Part shown: positions 49,226 through 60,308 of the stretch, piece by piece
How the letters are laid out: each line of letters begins with the position of its first letter
Numbering within the stretch: position 1 is the stretch's first letter
Assembly (NCBI GenBank): GCA_021307315.1
Contig: JAJSPD010000092.1
Coordinates: forward strand, 1 to 64,000
DNA length: 64,000 bases
From: Bisporella sp. PMI_857
Taxonomy: Eukaryota > Ascomycota > Leotiomycetes > Helotiales > Helotiaceae
Reading direction: 5' to 3'
Notes under the pieces: generated by a model
What the model was told of the DNA's origin: nothing
Database searches by the model: none
Seen by the model: the letters and a program-made list of their open reading frames with translations, nothing else
Position numbers and translations under genes: made by a program

Positions 49226-52200
49226 ATGGCCAAGATGAACCTCAAAGCATTCCAGCAGGTGCTGCAGGAGTCAATCCAGCTTGAGGACCAGGCTTGGATA
49301 TACGAGGCTCCACGTCTGCCTCCCCCGTCAAAGACTAATCATGAGAAGTTGATCAAGTCCATCTCTCTGGTCTCGAACAGTACCAAACATGAGATTACGC
49401 TGAGATTGCAGCAATACTCACCAAATCGAGCAATAATAGGCCGTCTAGATCAGTTCATCAGTATCTCCTTCGCCGATTTCAAGCTACGGGTCCCCATACC
49501 TACCACCGATGCAGCAGAGGAGCAAAGAAGTAAGCCAGCGACAGCCCGAGAATCATCCGATTACGTTGTCAGGCTTCTTAGAACTGGCATACACCTGAAT
49601 AATATTCACTACAACTTCTATGGTCACAGCAACAGTCAATTGAAGTCGCGAACATGCTTCCTCTATGCTGCGCCGGCACCAGAAGTTTCGAAACTAGTTG
49701 AGGGCCTGGGTGATTTTACGAAGATGAAGACCGTAGCCAAAAAGTCCAAGCGGATTGGACTCCTGTTCTCGGTTGCCAAAACTGCCATCAATCTGGACCC
49801 TTCCCGCTGTCAAGATATCCCAGATATTGAAGCCCAGGATTACATTTTTACCGATGGATGTGGGTTGATATCGAAACACCTCGCTCATGAGCTCTCAAGG
49901 ATCTTGAAAATCGCGTTCCGAAATATCAGATACACCCCGTCGGTGTTCCAAATACGATATCGTGGTTACAAAGGTGTGCTCATGTTAGATTCACGCATGG
50001 AAATTCAGACTTGGGTGAAGTTCAGGAAGTCGATGAAGAAGTTCCATGGAGGTGCTGATCATTCTTTCTCGGTTGTTGAGCATTCAAAGGTAGCTTATTC
50101 CTCTCTTCTCTCTGTAATACTGAACAAGAGCAACCTGATGCGTCCTTTTAGCCCTACTGTTTTGGCAATTTGAACGATGAAGTGGTACTCTTGCTTCACT
50201 CACTTGGGATTCAAGAATCCATTCTTCTCCGAAAGCAAGCAGAGCACCTTGAATTCCTTTCAAATGCCACACAGCATCCGATACCAGCATTTCGCTTTCT
50301 TACGTATACAAACAAGCCGGAGCTTGCAGAGAAAGTCTTGATCGATGGTTTTGAAACCGTACAACAAACTGTAACCAAGCTTGTGAATTCCGAGTACGAC
50401 CGGATGATCAACAAGAGAGACGAGCAGAGATGCCGGATATTGATTCCAAATTCGAGGTTACTCTTTGGCATCTGTGATGCATGGGGTGTGCTAAAGGAAG
50501 GAGAATGTGCAGTGAAAGTTACGATGGATGGAAATGGCCAACCCTACACGCTGAAAGGCATGGATGTTTTAGTCACGAGAAATCCGTGCTTACATCCAGG
50601 AGATTTGCAAAAGCTCAAGGCTGTGGAACGAGATGAACTTTCCCATCTTGTTGATTGCATCATATTCCCCACTCGCGGAACGAGACCAGCTGCTGATTTG
50701 ATGTCTGGAGGGGACTTGGACGGAGATACATGTAAGTCACCAGTCTCCCTCTAATTGATAGAATCACTAACCACCCTCATAGTCTTCGTTTGTTGGGACA
50801 GCGATCTGATCCCAGAAAAGGTCTCCGAAGCGGCTCAGTACCCAGGCGGAAAAGAAGCTGTCACCTTCAAGCCTATTACTGATGATGATCGTCTTGTCTA
50901 CTTTGCCAAATATACGAATGCATCACTGGGAAGAGTCAAGAATCTTTACCTAGATTGGGCAAGATCCAAGGGTCCCATGTCTCCTGAGTGCCAACAATTG
51001 AATCGTCTCTTTTCGACGTGCGTTGATGGAAATCGAATCAAGGTACCCAACGATCTTGAAAGCCCCCCTCAGCCTTCTCCTCTAGATCCTCCATTTATTC
51101 TCGATGTGCTGCACATTGAGGCCAAGAATATCATCCAAGCCCGTCAGACCCGCGCTCTCAACTATGACGGTTTCACTTTCGATGCGATGGAGCTTCTGAT
51201 GGCACGAGAAAACATGGCCATTTCAGAATTTGAGCTAATCAAGCTGACATACAAATGGTGTCGAAAGAATAGGAATGATCTCATGGACTTCCTTCACTTA
51301 TTTGACCTCAATCTCTTGACCGCCGAAGAAAAAGCTTGGACATTGAATCAACTTCCCCCAACCTTTGAAGCTTTGAGCATGATTTCCAATGCGCTCTGCC
51401 AATCCAGCCTCATATCAAGCAGAGAGCTGGCACCTTTTAAGCTCAACTACCCAGGCTTGAAGTGGAAGTGTATCTATGACTCAACTCGGGACAGACTGGC
51501 GACATTCCTTGATGTCACCGCAAGATCTCTGGAACTCTTCCATCGGAAGCTCATCGTGATTCGAGTAGATGAGCGACTAACTCTAGCGATATATGTGCCC
51601 CAAAAGATTGAACGGGCCGAGGAGTGTCAGGTTGACAATCGCGTACGGCTGTTTGCATTTCCACATTCCAAAGGAGACGAGTCATCCTACCGTCTGGCTG
51701 TTCCCACTAAGAAGAACTATCGCCTTTACTGTGATAGCAACATCTTTCAGCTGTTCGAGCTGAAGCGAGGTAACTCTTGGATATTCATCACGAAAGGTGC
51801 ATCGAATGATAGTAGTTACCGGAACCAAGAAAGCGCCCGCGCTTGGAGAAAAGGACGACAGGCGACTATCGACAGCGGGCAGAACTTTGATTGTAGGGCC
51901 AGCATTGCTCTTGACAAGTTTAGCAGACGATTGCAAACGCATATTGGGAGGGTCAATCGAAATGGTGTCCTTGGAGCAGTATGCAACTTGGATTTTATGT
52001 CTAAAGGTATGCTAATATGTGACAGGAAATATATGCCATTAGCAACAAAGATGTGAAATCGATGTTGAATCTCGATCTTTGGTTGGAATTTGTCGATACC
52101 AACCAGGTCATGCCTCTTTTCGAGAAGAACGCGAAAGAATACAGCATTCCGAAGCTGAAAGATGTCAACTGGAGCGAAGAGCCTGAACACATCAAGCAAA

Positions 52201-54588
52201 TCGTCAAACAGAAGCATTATACTACCTTCGATTCTGTGGATTCGGAAGACCAGTATACTGAAATTTTTGGGTGGCTGTCTGAAAGAGCAGAGAATGGAAT
52301 GCTTCTCGATATCTTCAAGCATTTGATGACACAATTTGTTAAAGAGGAGTGTAAGGGGATCTCCATAATCCGGCTGCGGGCGATGGTTGCATTTCTTGGG
52401 CGAGCCCCTTTCTTATCAGCTGCCTTTTCTCGGTCAGAATCATGGGTAAAACTCCCCTTGGATCTCTATCGCCTCCTGGAAGAATCATCACCAGCTATTC
52501 TAAAAGCTCATATTCTCTCGGCAAATAGCATTGGAGAACTCGTGGTAGAGCCATTCAAGAAGGTTTTGTCACAGATCGGCTCTATGTCTTTTGATAACTT
52601 CTCGGACTTGGTTGAGCTCATGTCGCTCTCCGTTCGCTCTCCCGCCATAGCTTTGGACTTGATTCTAGATTGTCTCGAACCAGAAGCCTCGAGACTTCTC
52701 TCTGGAAATCAGGTATTGGTACAACGATTTGCACAAAATCTCTTCGGAATCGCTCTTGACCACATTGACGAAGCAGAGGAGTCATACAGACCAGAATCTA
52801 TGCTCCTAGAATTGAAGGCATCTGGATCGATGGATAGTTTCCCTGTCGTGGAGACACGAATTAGAATTGATGCACCCGGTGGGATGTTTAACACTTCCGA
52901 CCACGTTCGTTTAACAGTAGCCAGTTCACCTAGTAACAATGTCACCGCGAAACCCTATTCTATGGATGCGCTCGTCAAATCAAGCCAACCAGGTTCGGCA
53001 GCATTTCGTTGCTTTCATCCTTTACCCCAATTTCTCGAGGAATGTTCTTGGGAGATTAAGAAGTGTGGATCCTTCGTAACGTCAAAGACTATGTTTGATG
53101 CAGTTCGCAATTTCTACTCGCAAAAAGACAATTGCTGCTCAATTGCGGACGAAATTCTTGGAATTGAGACTTTGAACGTTTCAGACGGGGACTTTTCTGC
53201 CTATAATAGAATTGCAAGATTGAACGAAAGTCAAAATCAGGCGGTTGAGGCCGCTCTTGAGTATTCACTAGTATGCTTGTGGGGCCCTCCGGGCACAGGA
53301 AAAACTCACACAATCGTCGAGATCATCAAACAGCTCCAAGCGTCAGGAAAGAGGAGAATTTTGGTCACCGCACCGACCCATAACGCGGTTGACAACGTGA
53401 TGAGGAAGTACTTGGATGAAGCGGCAAACGAGGGCCTACTTGGTGGTGCAAACCCACTGCCGCTTCGAGTGTCTACGGATGTAAGTGCCTACTCTCTCAG
53501 GACTTGTCTGATTCTGACTTCATTAGGTTCGTAAAGTTGCAGGAGACCTCGTCAAGTATACCTGTGATGCAATGATGGGGAAAGAACTCTATACCAGCTA
53601 TTCTGCCCTAAATAAAGCTCGTGATCAGATAAAACGATGTCAGCTCCTCTTTACGACGTGTATTGGGTCTGGACTTGGACTCTTACGTTCTGAGAACTTT
53701 GATACTGTTATTGTTGATGAAGCTTCCCAACAAACCGAACCTGCATCTCTTGTTCCGCTCGTTAAGGGGTGCAGGAAAGCAATTCTCGTCGGCGATCATG
53801 TCCAACTTGGAGCCACCATTCAGAAACATGCTGTTTTGCAGGGGTTTGATATTTCCCTCTTCGAAAGGTTGTATAAACAGGACACCCAGTCGGGTTCAGT
53901 CTTTCGGGATGGGACACCTTCCGGTTCGATCGCAAAGGTGATGTTAGACACGCAATACCGAATGCACTCGTCCATCTGCGCGTTCAGCTCTCGCGAATTT
54001 TACGAGGGCAAACTCCGGACTGGAATTTCCAACAGCAGCAGACCTCTACCACCGTCCGCGTTTCCATGGCCTGTCGGTGAGAAGGCAGAGAAAAGGCTCA
54101 TATTTTTAGAATGCGCAACTCCAGAAGATCTAGGAGGTAAATCAAAAAGAAACAAGGGCCAAACTGATTTGTGCAATAAAATTTGCACCCTTCTCAACAC
54201 TGTACCCTCGTCACCTTCATCCTTATCCCCGATACCACCATCCCTACCATCAATAGCAGTCTTGACTCCTTACAGCGCTCAGGTTCTCGCTCTTAGATCA
54301 CTCACATCTCTGTTTCCAAACGTTGAAGTTTTCTCAATCGACGGTTTTCAAGGAAGAGAAGCAGATATCGTCATTTTTGTCACTGTCAGATGTAACGTGC
54401 ATGGTGAAATTGGGTTCCTAAAAGACCTGAGAAGGTTGAATGTTGTACTCACGAGAGCAAAAAGGGGAGTTATCGTTATTGGGAATCGGGCAACTTTAAG
54501 TAGGGGTTCAGAGGAGGAGGAGGTTAAACAAGTTTGGAGGAGGTTATTAGGTGATATGGAGAGAGTTGAGATCACGGTGGAAAATTGA
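49226..54588 (+). CDS. RNA-dependent RNA polymerase fused to a UPF1/Sen1-like helicase
   Basis: Five exons: 49226-50089, 50152-50731, 50783-51978, 52026-53480, 53527-54588. All four introns (47-62 nt, GT-AG) keep phase and give 1,718 residues without a stop. N-terminal part: cellular-type RdRP, with FTDGCGLIS and FRNIRYTPSVFQIRYRGYKG, then the catalytic LMSGGDLDGDT at about residues 472-482. C-terminal part: SF1 helicase with GPPGTGKTH (about 1300), APTHNAVDN, VDEASQQTEP (about 1429), GDHVQLG, LDTQYRMH, IDGFQGREAD and LTRAKRG (about 1673). The start at 49226 is the first ATG in a frame open from further upstream. Eukaryotic RdRPs make double-stranded RNA for silencing; in fission yeast a separate helicase assists. 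The linker (about 700-1200) is long and unrecognised. Confidence 0.85.
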
Positions 54589-55246
54589 TGAGTAATTGGC
54601 ATTTTCTGTACTGAGATGTTTTGCTTGAAAAGTTAGTCCGCATTTCGAACGTTGATTTTTATGGATACTCACTAAAATTACTTTTCTTTTCTTTTCCATT
54701 CTGTTCCAAACGGTGGACGTTTCCTAGGAGAAGTGTTCATTTGGAATCAAAATGTTCACCTGCGGCTGAGGTCCCAGTTCTATAATTGCCGAATCACGAT
54801 GACCAGAATATCTCAACCGTCTTCCGCCTCTCTAAATTTTCTTGTTTTTGTCTTCTCAACAGATCTAGCTTGCGTCCGATGAGTCCTCTATTTTTCAAGC
54901 TAGAGCAATATATCTCGGAATGCATGCGAACTAGCTGGGTCCAAAGAACTCGGAAACTTCCTACTTTCACAACTTTCAGCACGTCAACCCTCGCTTATCT
55001 GCTTGAGTCTTTTGGAACTGCGACTTGGCTCAGGAACATTGTTTTGGACAACATCGACTATCCTCTTACGTTTCTAGTAGCTCATACCGACTTTCCAGAT
55101 TCCGGGAAATATACCCAGCTCACAAGAAAACTCTTACGGGCAGTATAATAAAGAAATAAGACTAGTACTACCAGAACCGGAACCGGAATCAGAACTAGAT
55201 CCAGAACTAGAACCGGGACTTCAGTCTATAGTTGTACAATTACCAA
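54589..55246. other. 3' flank, one weak frame, short tandem repeat
   Basis: A 120-codon + frame (54786-55148) has no recognised motif. At about 55169-55216 there is a six-base periodic GAACCG/GAACTA run. Nothing else stands out. Confidence 0.35.
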
Positions 55247-55790
55247 GGGTGTGCTGTAGTAATTACACCCTCGCTTTGTGAGTTAAGTGCTTGACATAGA
55301 GTATGAAACTCTGGCCACTCAACTATCGCAAAAGGGAGGTTCCGTACGACGATTAACGTAAGCAATGCTTCATTAATTACTGCCTGATTGAGCTGCGACT
55401 GGAGGACTTGAGAATCAAATGCGTCTGCTTGGCCAGCTGCTTTTGCTTGGAGATGAAGTTGCTCTAGCTGTCGTACGACCTCTGCTTGGATCTTCCCGAT
55501 TCCCTTTTCAACTGTAAACCGTGTATCGAAAGAAGGTGCTTTTTCATATTCGTCGGAAGATTAGAACTGTACGGCTTTTTAAGGCCATTTGATTCACAAT
55601 GAGAACAATATAAAAACTCAGATGTTTCGTCGTCTTCTTCTCTTGCCGTTACGGCTGAAATATGAACTCGAATTCTACGAATTTTTCGAACGAAGCGAAG
55701 TAAAAATTCGCCGAAGAGTCCGGCTTTTAATTCGTGAAATTCGTGAAGATTTTTAGGTAAGAAAATATACACATAATTACCTTTTAAAGA
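55247..55790 (-). pseudogene. hAT transposase N-terminal relic
   Basis: The minus strand shows a BED-like finger (LYCSHCESNGLKKPYSS, then KKHLLSIHGL). After a frame change it reads VEKGIGKIQAEVVRQLEQL, then TLIVVRNLPFAIVEWPEF, a segment common in fungal hAT proteins, and stops at TTAHPW. The catalytic region and C-terminus are absent. It belongs to a different subfamily from the relic at 44196. Confidence 0.6.
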
Positions 55791-55869
55791 TAAAATTAAG
55801 AAGATTTTATTAAGATTTTAAGATATTTTTCTTTAAAAACTTCGGGAAATTTTCGTACTCTAGCTAGTC

Positions 55870-56160
55870 TGTAACAAATAGAGGGCAGCAGGAGGGATTG
55901 CAATATAACAGATATGAATACGTGATGGGCGATGCAGTTGTAACAGTAATAGATTGATAATAAAAGTATGCTTGTAAGTCTGACAGAAAAACTCAAGCTT
56001 GCTTTGTTCAGAAAGCTCTAGCTGTTCCTTATATCTTTACTTCTGCTGTAGCTGTGAGCCTGTGGGTGTTGTGGCTGTGAGCCTGTGGCTGAGCTGAAAA
56101 GCCTTTGGCTGGCTGTTAGGCTGTCACGATGGCCGTCTTTAACCGACCCTGGCTGTTACA
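55870..56160 (+). mobile_element. solo LTR family C
   Basis: TGTAACAAATAGAGGGCAGC...CCTGGCTGTTACA, 291 bp, with perfect duplication TAGTC (55865-55869, 56161-56165). It carries two copies of the TGTGAGCCTGTGG unit, against four in the inverted copy at 43469. Confidence 0.85.
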
Positions 56161-57027
56161 TAGTCAGACCAGATTAATAATTTACCGGATCACGTGTTGA
56201 AATTCGTGAATTCTTCGAATGAAGACCTTCTCTACTTCGCTTTATTCACTTCGAGGAGGGCTCGCCGGATTCGCGTTCGTACTCTTCAAATTTCAGGCGT
56301 ACTTGCCGTACGACAGTAGTCCCAAACGGGACTTCTCCATTTGGTAGACCGGCTACGGCTTGATTCTTGAGTAGTAGACCGTATAAAAGAGACTGAACTT
56401 GTATCAGAAGTCATATTTGATATAAACTTGTGAAGAATCGTCAAAAGAAGGCAAAAAGAGAAAATCAAATCAAAAGTCGGTAAGGAATTAATTTTAGCCT
56501 TATCAGTTCACGTGTAAGCGAAAGAATCGATTCTAGTATCGATAAGAATCGATTCTGCCGATTCCTTATCGATACCGCCTAGAATTGATTCCGAATCGAT
56601 ACCTCAGGAATCAAAATCAAGCCTGGCCACAATTAGCTCCAAGATTACTCCATCTCTCGTTGCTGTTACTCCTAGCATCAGGTCCACAATATTAGAACCT
56701 ACTTTATTCGTTATTAGGGTCGTTTAATAAAGAATAAGCATTCCAATAAGTTTCAGCCCTGCTTGCATTTGCACCAGCAGGGTTTGCATTTACCGCATCT
56801 TAAAATTTGTTCTGTAAACTGCGCCTTCATCTCAGCGCCCCAAGCCCCGCTAAGGAGGACATGGCAAATGCGCAGTCTGCACACTGAAAACACAGCACAG
56901 CCTAACATTACATGATTCATAGTCAGGAATAATAAACTTGACTAAAAATCAATCACAACATAGCTCCATAACTCTCTTGTGCAAGAACACCAAGATCTTC
57001 TTAGCAGATTGCTGTATAAAAAATCCA
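56161..57027. other. no gene; possible outer end of the hAT relic
   Basis: Near 56520-56635 the sequence is built from repeated AATCGATTC/GATACC words and ends CAAGCCTGGCC, like hAT subterminal repeats. The rest holds nothing recognisable. Confidence 0.35.
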
Positions 57028-57382
57028 ATGGAATCGTATTCTCGAAATGTTCAACTAAATGAACCTGTTTCTACGCCGCCGTCTCTGCCTATGTCAACAT
57101 TACCAAAACAAAAACCAGGCAGGGCGGATCTCTTTCCTAAACATTGGCGGAGCTCTACCAGCGACAATAACCTTACTCTTCACGGGTTCCGCCGTTTCAA
57201 GACTACACATCTTATAAATCTACGTTTTCTCGAAGACGAGATCGCCGGGCTAGATCATGTTATGTACCAAGCAGGACTTAGTCTCGGCCTCGAACTCTCT
57301 CCTACGGATCGGCTTGGGCTAAGATATAGCAAGCAAGAAGCAAGCGGTTATATGAAAGATGCAATTACCGAGGACTTAATAT
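57028..57382 (+). pseudogene. DUF6594 protein fragment cut by a hAT element
   Basis: From ATG 57028 (MESYSRNVQL) the frame reaches LHGFRRFKTTHLINLRFLED, EIAGLDHVMYQAGL and DRLGLRYSKQEA, a pattern I associate with the N-terminal part of DUF6594 membrane proteins. After TEDLI it en­ters the hAT terminal repeat at 57383. The C-terminal transmembrane segments expected for the family are not found on the far side, so the gene is truncated. Confidence 0.5.
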
Positions 57383-60308
57383 CAGTGATCGGAATGGTCC
57401 GGTATGGTATGGTATGGAGGTCAAACCATACCATACCAGCTGCTTATATGGTAACCGGTATGGTCTTACCGGTAAGACCAGCAATACCGCCAAGACCGCC
57501 AAGAACGAGGCTGAGGTAGGAAGGGGATGAATTTGACTATAAGCTACCAACATCATCACTGTTATTCTCACTATCCTCTTCATTACTGCTGTCTTCAAAT
57601 TTGGGCCTTCCATACCATGCCCGGAGACATTCACATGCTTCTATAATATCCGCCTTTAGTCTGCCACGGCGATCAACTATAGTAAGCTTTGCGCTACTAA
57701 AAAGGCGTTCGCACTCGTCCGACATGGGCGAGATCGCGAATAGATCCAAAGCGAAGCGAGCGAGATCTCGTTGGGAGTCGTAGCGGGATAGCCAGTACGC
57801 AATGGCGTCATCGCAACTAGCCTCCTCATCATGGAGCCGGTCGGTAGAAATATATTGTTCATATAAATCAGCTGTAGACACCGGAGTATCTATTCGAATA
57901 CGCTTATGTTCCCGCTGGCGATCGAATGCTGGATCAGGATCTCTCTCCTTCCTGGCTGGCGGTGGTAGCATCTCAACAAAATACCTTCCCTTATACTCCG
58001 TCTCCCAGAGCTGCTTAACCGCCGATTGTGCGTTATCAAACCACCTCTGTTTTTCTTCGTCGCCTTGAAGAACCCACTCTTGCCTGAACCACGCCCACTT
58101 TCGATATGGATCGAGTATCTGAGCCGCATAATACGCTGGTGGAAGGTCAGTATCTTCAGGGAATCGATTCTGCCAATTCAGTTGTTGGTTGCTGTAGTAC
58201 TCGGCGCATTTTGACCACGCGGCATCTGCGCAACTTTGGAGGTATGTCCATGTGAAGTTATTGTCATCCTCGGTGTGGATATCATAGTAATGATCCTTCG
58301 TCTCGTTTATTTCTCGAAGAAGGCAGTCCAAGGTTGAAAACCAGTCAGCGAGAGACGTCTTCTTTCCTTCCGAAAGCAAAGTTGCGGCGTAGAAATCTTT
58401 TAGAGCAAGTTCAATCTTTTCAAGCTCAAACCAGTGCTGTCCATCTAGTTTGAAGTTCGCAATTCCTTGAGAGCCTTTCCCAGGTATATGACGAGCGGAG
58501 AAGAGCTCTAAACGTTCCCGAACATTCAATGCACGTGTAATTGAATGAAACCATGAATTCCAGCGTGTCGAGTTGTTCTGGATAAGCTCGAGCCCATCGA
58601 ATTCAGAGAGATCCCTGCCGATAATGATTGCCGCAAACTCTTCACGGCGTTGTGGGGTAAGCCTAATGTATCGCACGAGGTTGTGAAGCCGACCTAAGCA
58701 TCCAAATTTCTTCCAGAGCTCTTCTACCTCTGTGTAGTTTCCGCGCTGATAGTGCTTTTCAAGCTTTGCAAGATACCTCTCACAGTTCCGGCCCATGAGA
58801 AACGCTTGGCAGCAAAGATTGATGATATGGCCTAAGCAGCGCAACCGGCGATGGCGACGTTGTTTTGATTTCATCCACGGGCAGAGCTCCTTGAGTATGA
58901 ATTCAACAGCGGTATCGTTTGACGAAGCATTATCCAGCATGAAGTATCCAATCTGATTTCCACTAATATCGTATTCTTTCAACAATTCAAGAACAACTGA
59001 TCCAAGATTCTCGCCAGTGTGTTCGCCGTATACGCGTCGTATACCCAAAACGGTAGCTCGTCGCTGGCCGGTAGCATCAATCCACATGGTGATGACACCT
59101 AGAATAGCGTAAGGATTTGGCGAAGTCCAGAGATCAAAGGAGATAGAGATTCTACTTCGTGAGTGCCGGAGGTCCTCCCTAAGCTGTTGTTTCTTTGATA
59201 TGAAGGTATTCATCACCCAGCTTCGAATAGTTTTCGCGGCTTTTGGAAGATGATTGAGAAGCGCCGGATTCAAAAAGGAGAGTAATTCTCGGAAATACGG
59301 ATTTTCTAATTGAAAGAAAGCAATATGGCAGTACACAATCCAACGAACTAGAAGCTCTCTGAACTTCTCAATTGAGTCTTTCCAAAAGAAGGTGTTGGTA
59401 GTAGCCGCGCCGTTCTGCTGTTCGAGCACAGACTTTCGAGTCGAACTATGTCTCTTGACACCACTCTGGGGATCAATCTGGTGCTTGTGTTCAAGATGAT
59501 TTCTCACTCCAGACGTGCCATTGATAACAAATAGCTCTTGCTTGTACTTTCCGATTGCACACTCATGGCAGTAGTACACCTCTTTGTTATCGCTGCCTCG
59601 AATATAATGAAGACCGTACTTCCACACATGTGATGAGCCAAGACGAGCTGTCTTCTTTGTAACCTTCGCGCGATTCACGTATGTGATACGGTCTTGTACG
59701 AATTCAACTGGAGGCTCGGGATATTGAATGGGAGTATGTGGTGGTGTCGAGGTAGGTAATGTGGGAGCGGGTGATGGCGTAGGAGACTTGAGGGCTATTG
59801 ATGTTGAACGTGTAGTCAACAAGGACGGCGAGATTGGAGTTGGAGACCCCATAATGATGATATATAAGCAGGCTGTTGTAGATTACGTTCCATTATACTA
59901 ATAAGTGAAAACTTTCATGTTTCTTTGTTCCTGCATATACTAACCAGTTTGTCAAATGGCGGGATTATGTGCAATAAACAGCATTGGACTGATTAATTGA
60001 GACTACAGCTGTTAATGCTTATATAAACCATCTGAACGATAGGCAGCCGTAGGCTCCAATACTAAAAGCTAGGTATTCTTGCATAAAGAGTCAACCATGT
60101 GACTCATCATGTGACTCAACCAACAATTTTGGTCTAAGATTCAGCCACTTACCGCCACCCGCCTCTCTATTTCCATCTATTTATAGCCATACTGGTAAGG
60201 GTTGGTATACCGGTAATACCATGGTATTGAGATATCCTCAAACCATACCAGGTCTTGGCGGTATATACCATACCAATACCAACTCATACCGGACCATTCC
60301 GATCACTG
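57383..60308 (-). mobile_element. hAT element with 24-bp perfect TIRs
   Basis: The left end CAGTGATCGGAATGGTCC and its exact complement GGACCATTCCGATCACTG at the right end (60308); the match is 24 bp. Subterminal CCATACC/GGTATGG words repeat many times on both sides, as expected for transposase-binding sites. The flanking 8-mers (CTTAATAT and GGCAAGAG) do not match, so there is no visible target duplication. Confidence 0.85.
57537..59852 (-). CDS. hAT transposase, intact
   Basis: 771 residues from ATG 59852 (MGSPTPISPSLL) without a stop. Pro/Ser/Thr-rich start, BED-type finger (YYCHECAIGKYKQE...NHLEHKH, about 95-125), RNase-H-like core with SFDLWTSPNPYAILG (first acidic residue), MLDNASSND (second) and an extended helical insert, then the C-terminal hAT dimerisation region SPMSDECERLFSSAKLTIVD (about 700). 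It catalyses cut-and-paste transposition of the surrounding element. No RIP-type stops, so it may be active. The C-terminal tail is acidic (SSNEEDSENNSDD). Confidence 0.9.
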   Translation of the reverse strand: MGSPTPISPSLLTTRSTSIALKSPTPSPAPTLPTSTPPHTPIQYPEPPVEFVQDRITYVNRAKVTKKTARLGSSHVWKYGLHYIRGSDNKEVYYCHECAIGKYKQELFVINGTSGVRNHLEHKHQIDPQSGVKRHSSTRKSVLEQQNGAATTNTFFWKDSIEKFRELLVRWIVYCHIAFFQLENPYFRELLSFLNPALLNHLPKAAKTIRSWVMNTFISKKQQLREDLRHSRSRISISFDLWTSPNPYAILGVITMWIDATGQRRATVLGIRRVYGEHTGENLGSVVLELLKEYDISGNQIGYFMLDNASSNDTAVEFILKELCPWMKSKQRRHRRLRCLGHIINLCCQAFLMGRNCERYLAKLEKHYQRGNYTEVEELWKKFGCLGRLHNLVRYIRLTPQRREEFAAIIIGRDLSEFDGLELIQNNSTRWNSWFHSITRALNVRERLELFSARHIPGKGSQGIANFKLDGQHWFELEKIELALKDFYAATLLSEGKKTSLADWFSTLDCLLREINETKDHYYDIHTEDDNNFTWTYLQSCADAAWSKCAEYYSNQQLNWQNRFPEDTDLPPAYYAAQILDPYRKWAWFRQEWVLQGDEEKQRWFDNAQSAVKQLWETEYKGRYFVEMLPPPARKERDPDPAFDRQREHKRIRIDTPVSTADLYEQYISTDRLHDEEASCDDAIAYWLSRYDSQRDLARFALDLFAISPMSDECERLFSSAKLTIVDRRGRLKADIIEACECLRAWYGRPKFEDSSNEEDSENNSDDVGSL

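Noticed and set aside
52006..52025. 19-nt intron at the GGTATGC site in the RdRP-helicase gene
   Set aside because: Too short; the GT at 51979 gives a normal 47-nt intron with the same acceptor and correct phase.
55169..55216. GAACCG-type repeat as a regulatory array
   Set aside because: Irregular six-base simple repeat without further support.
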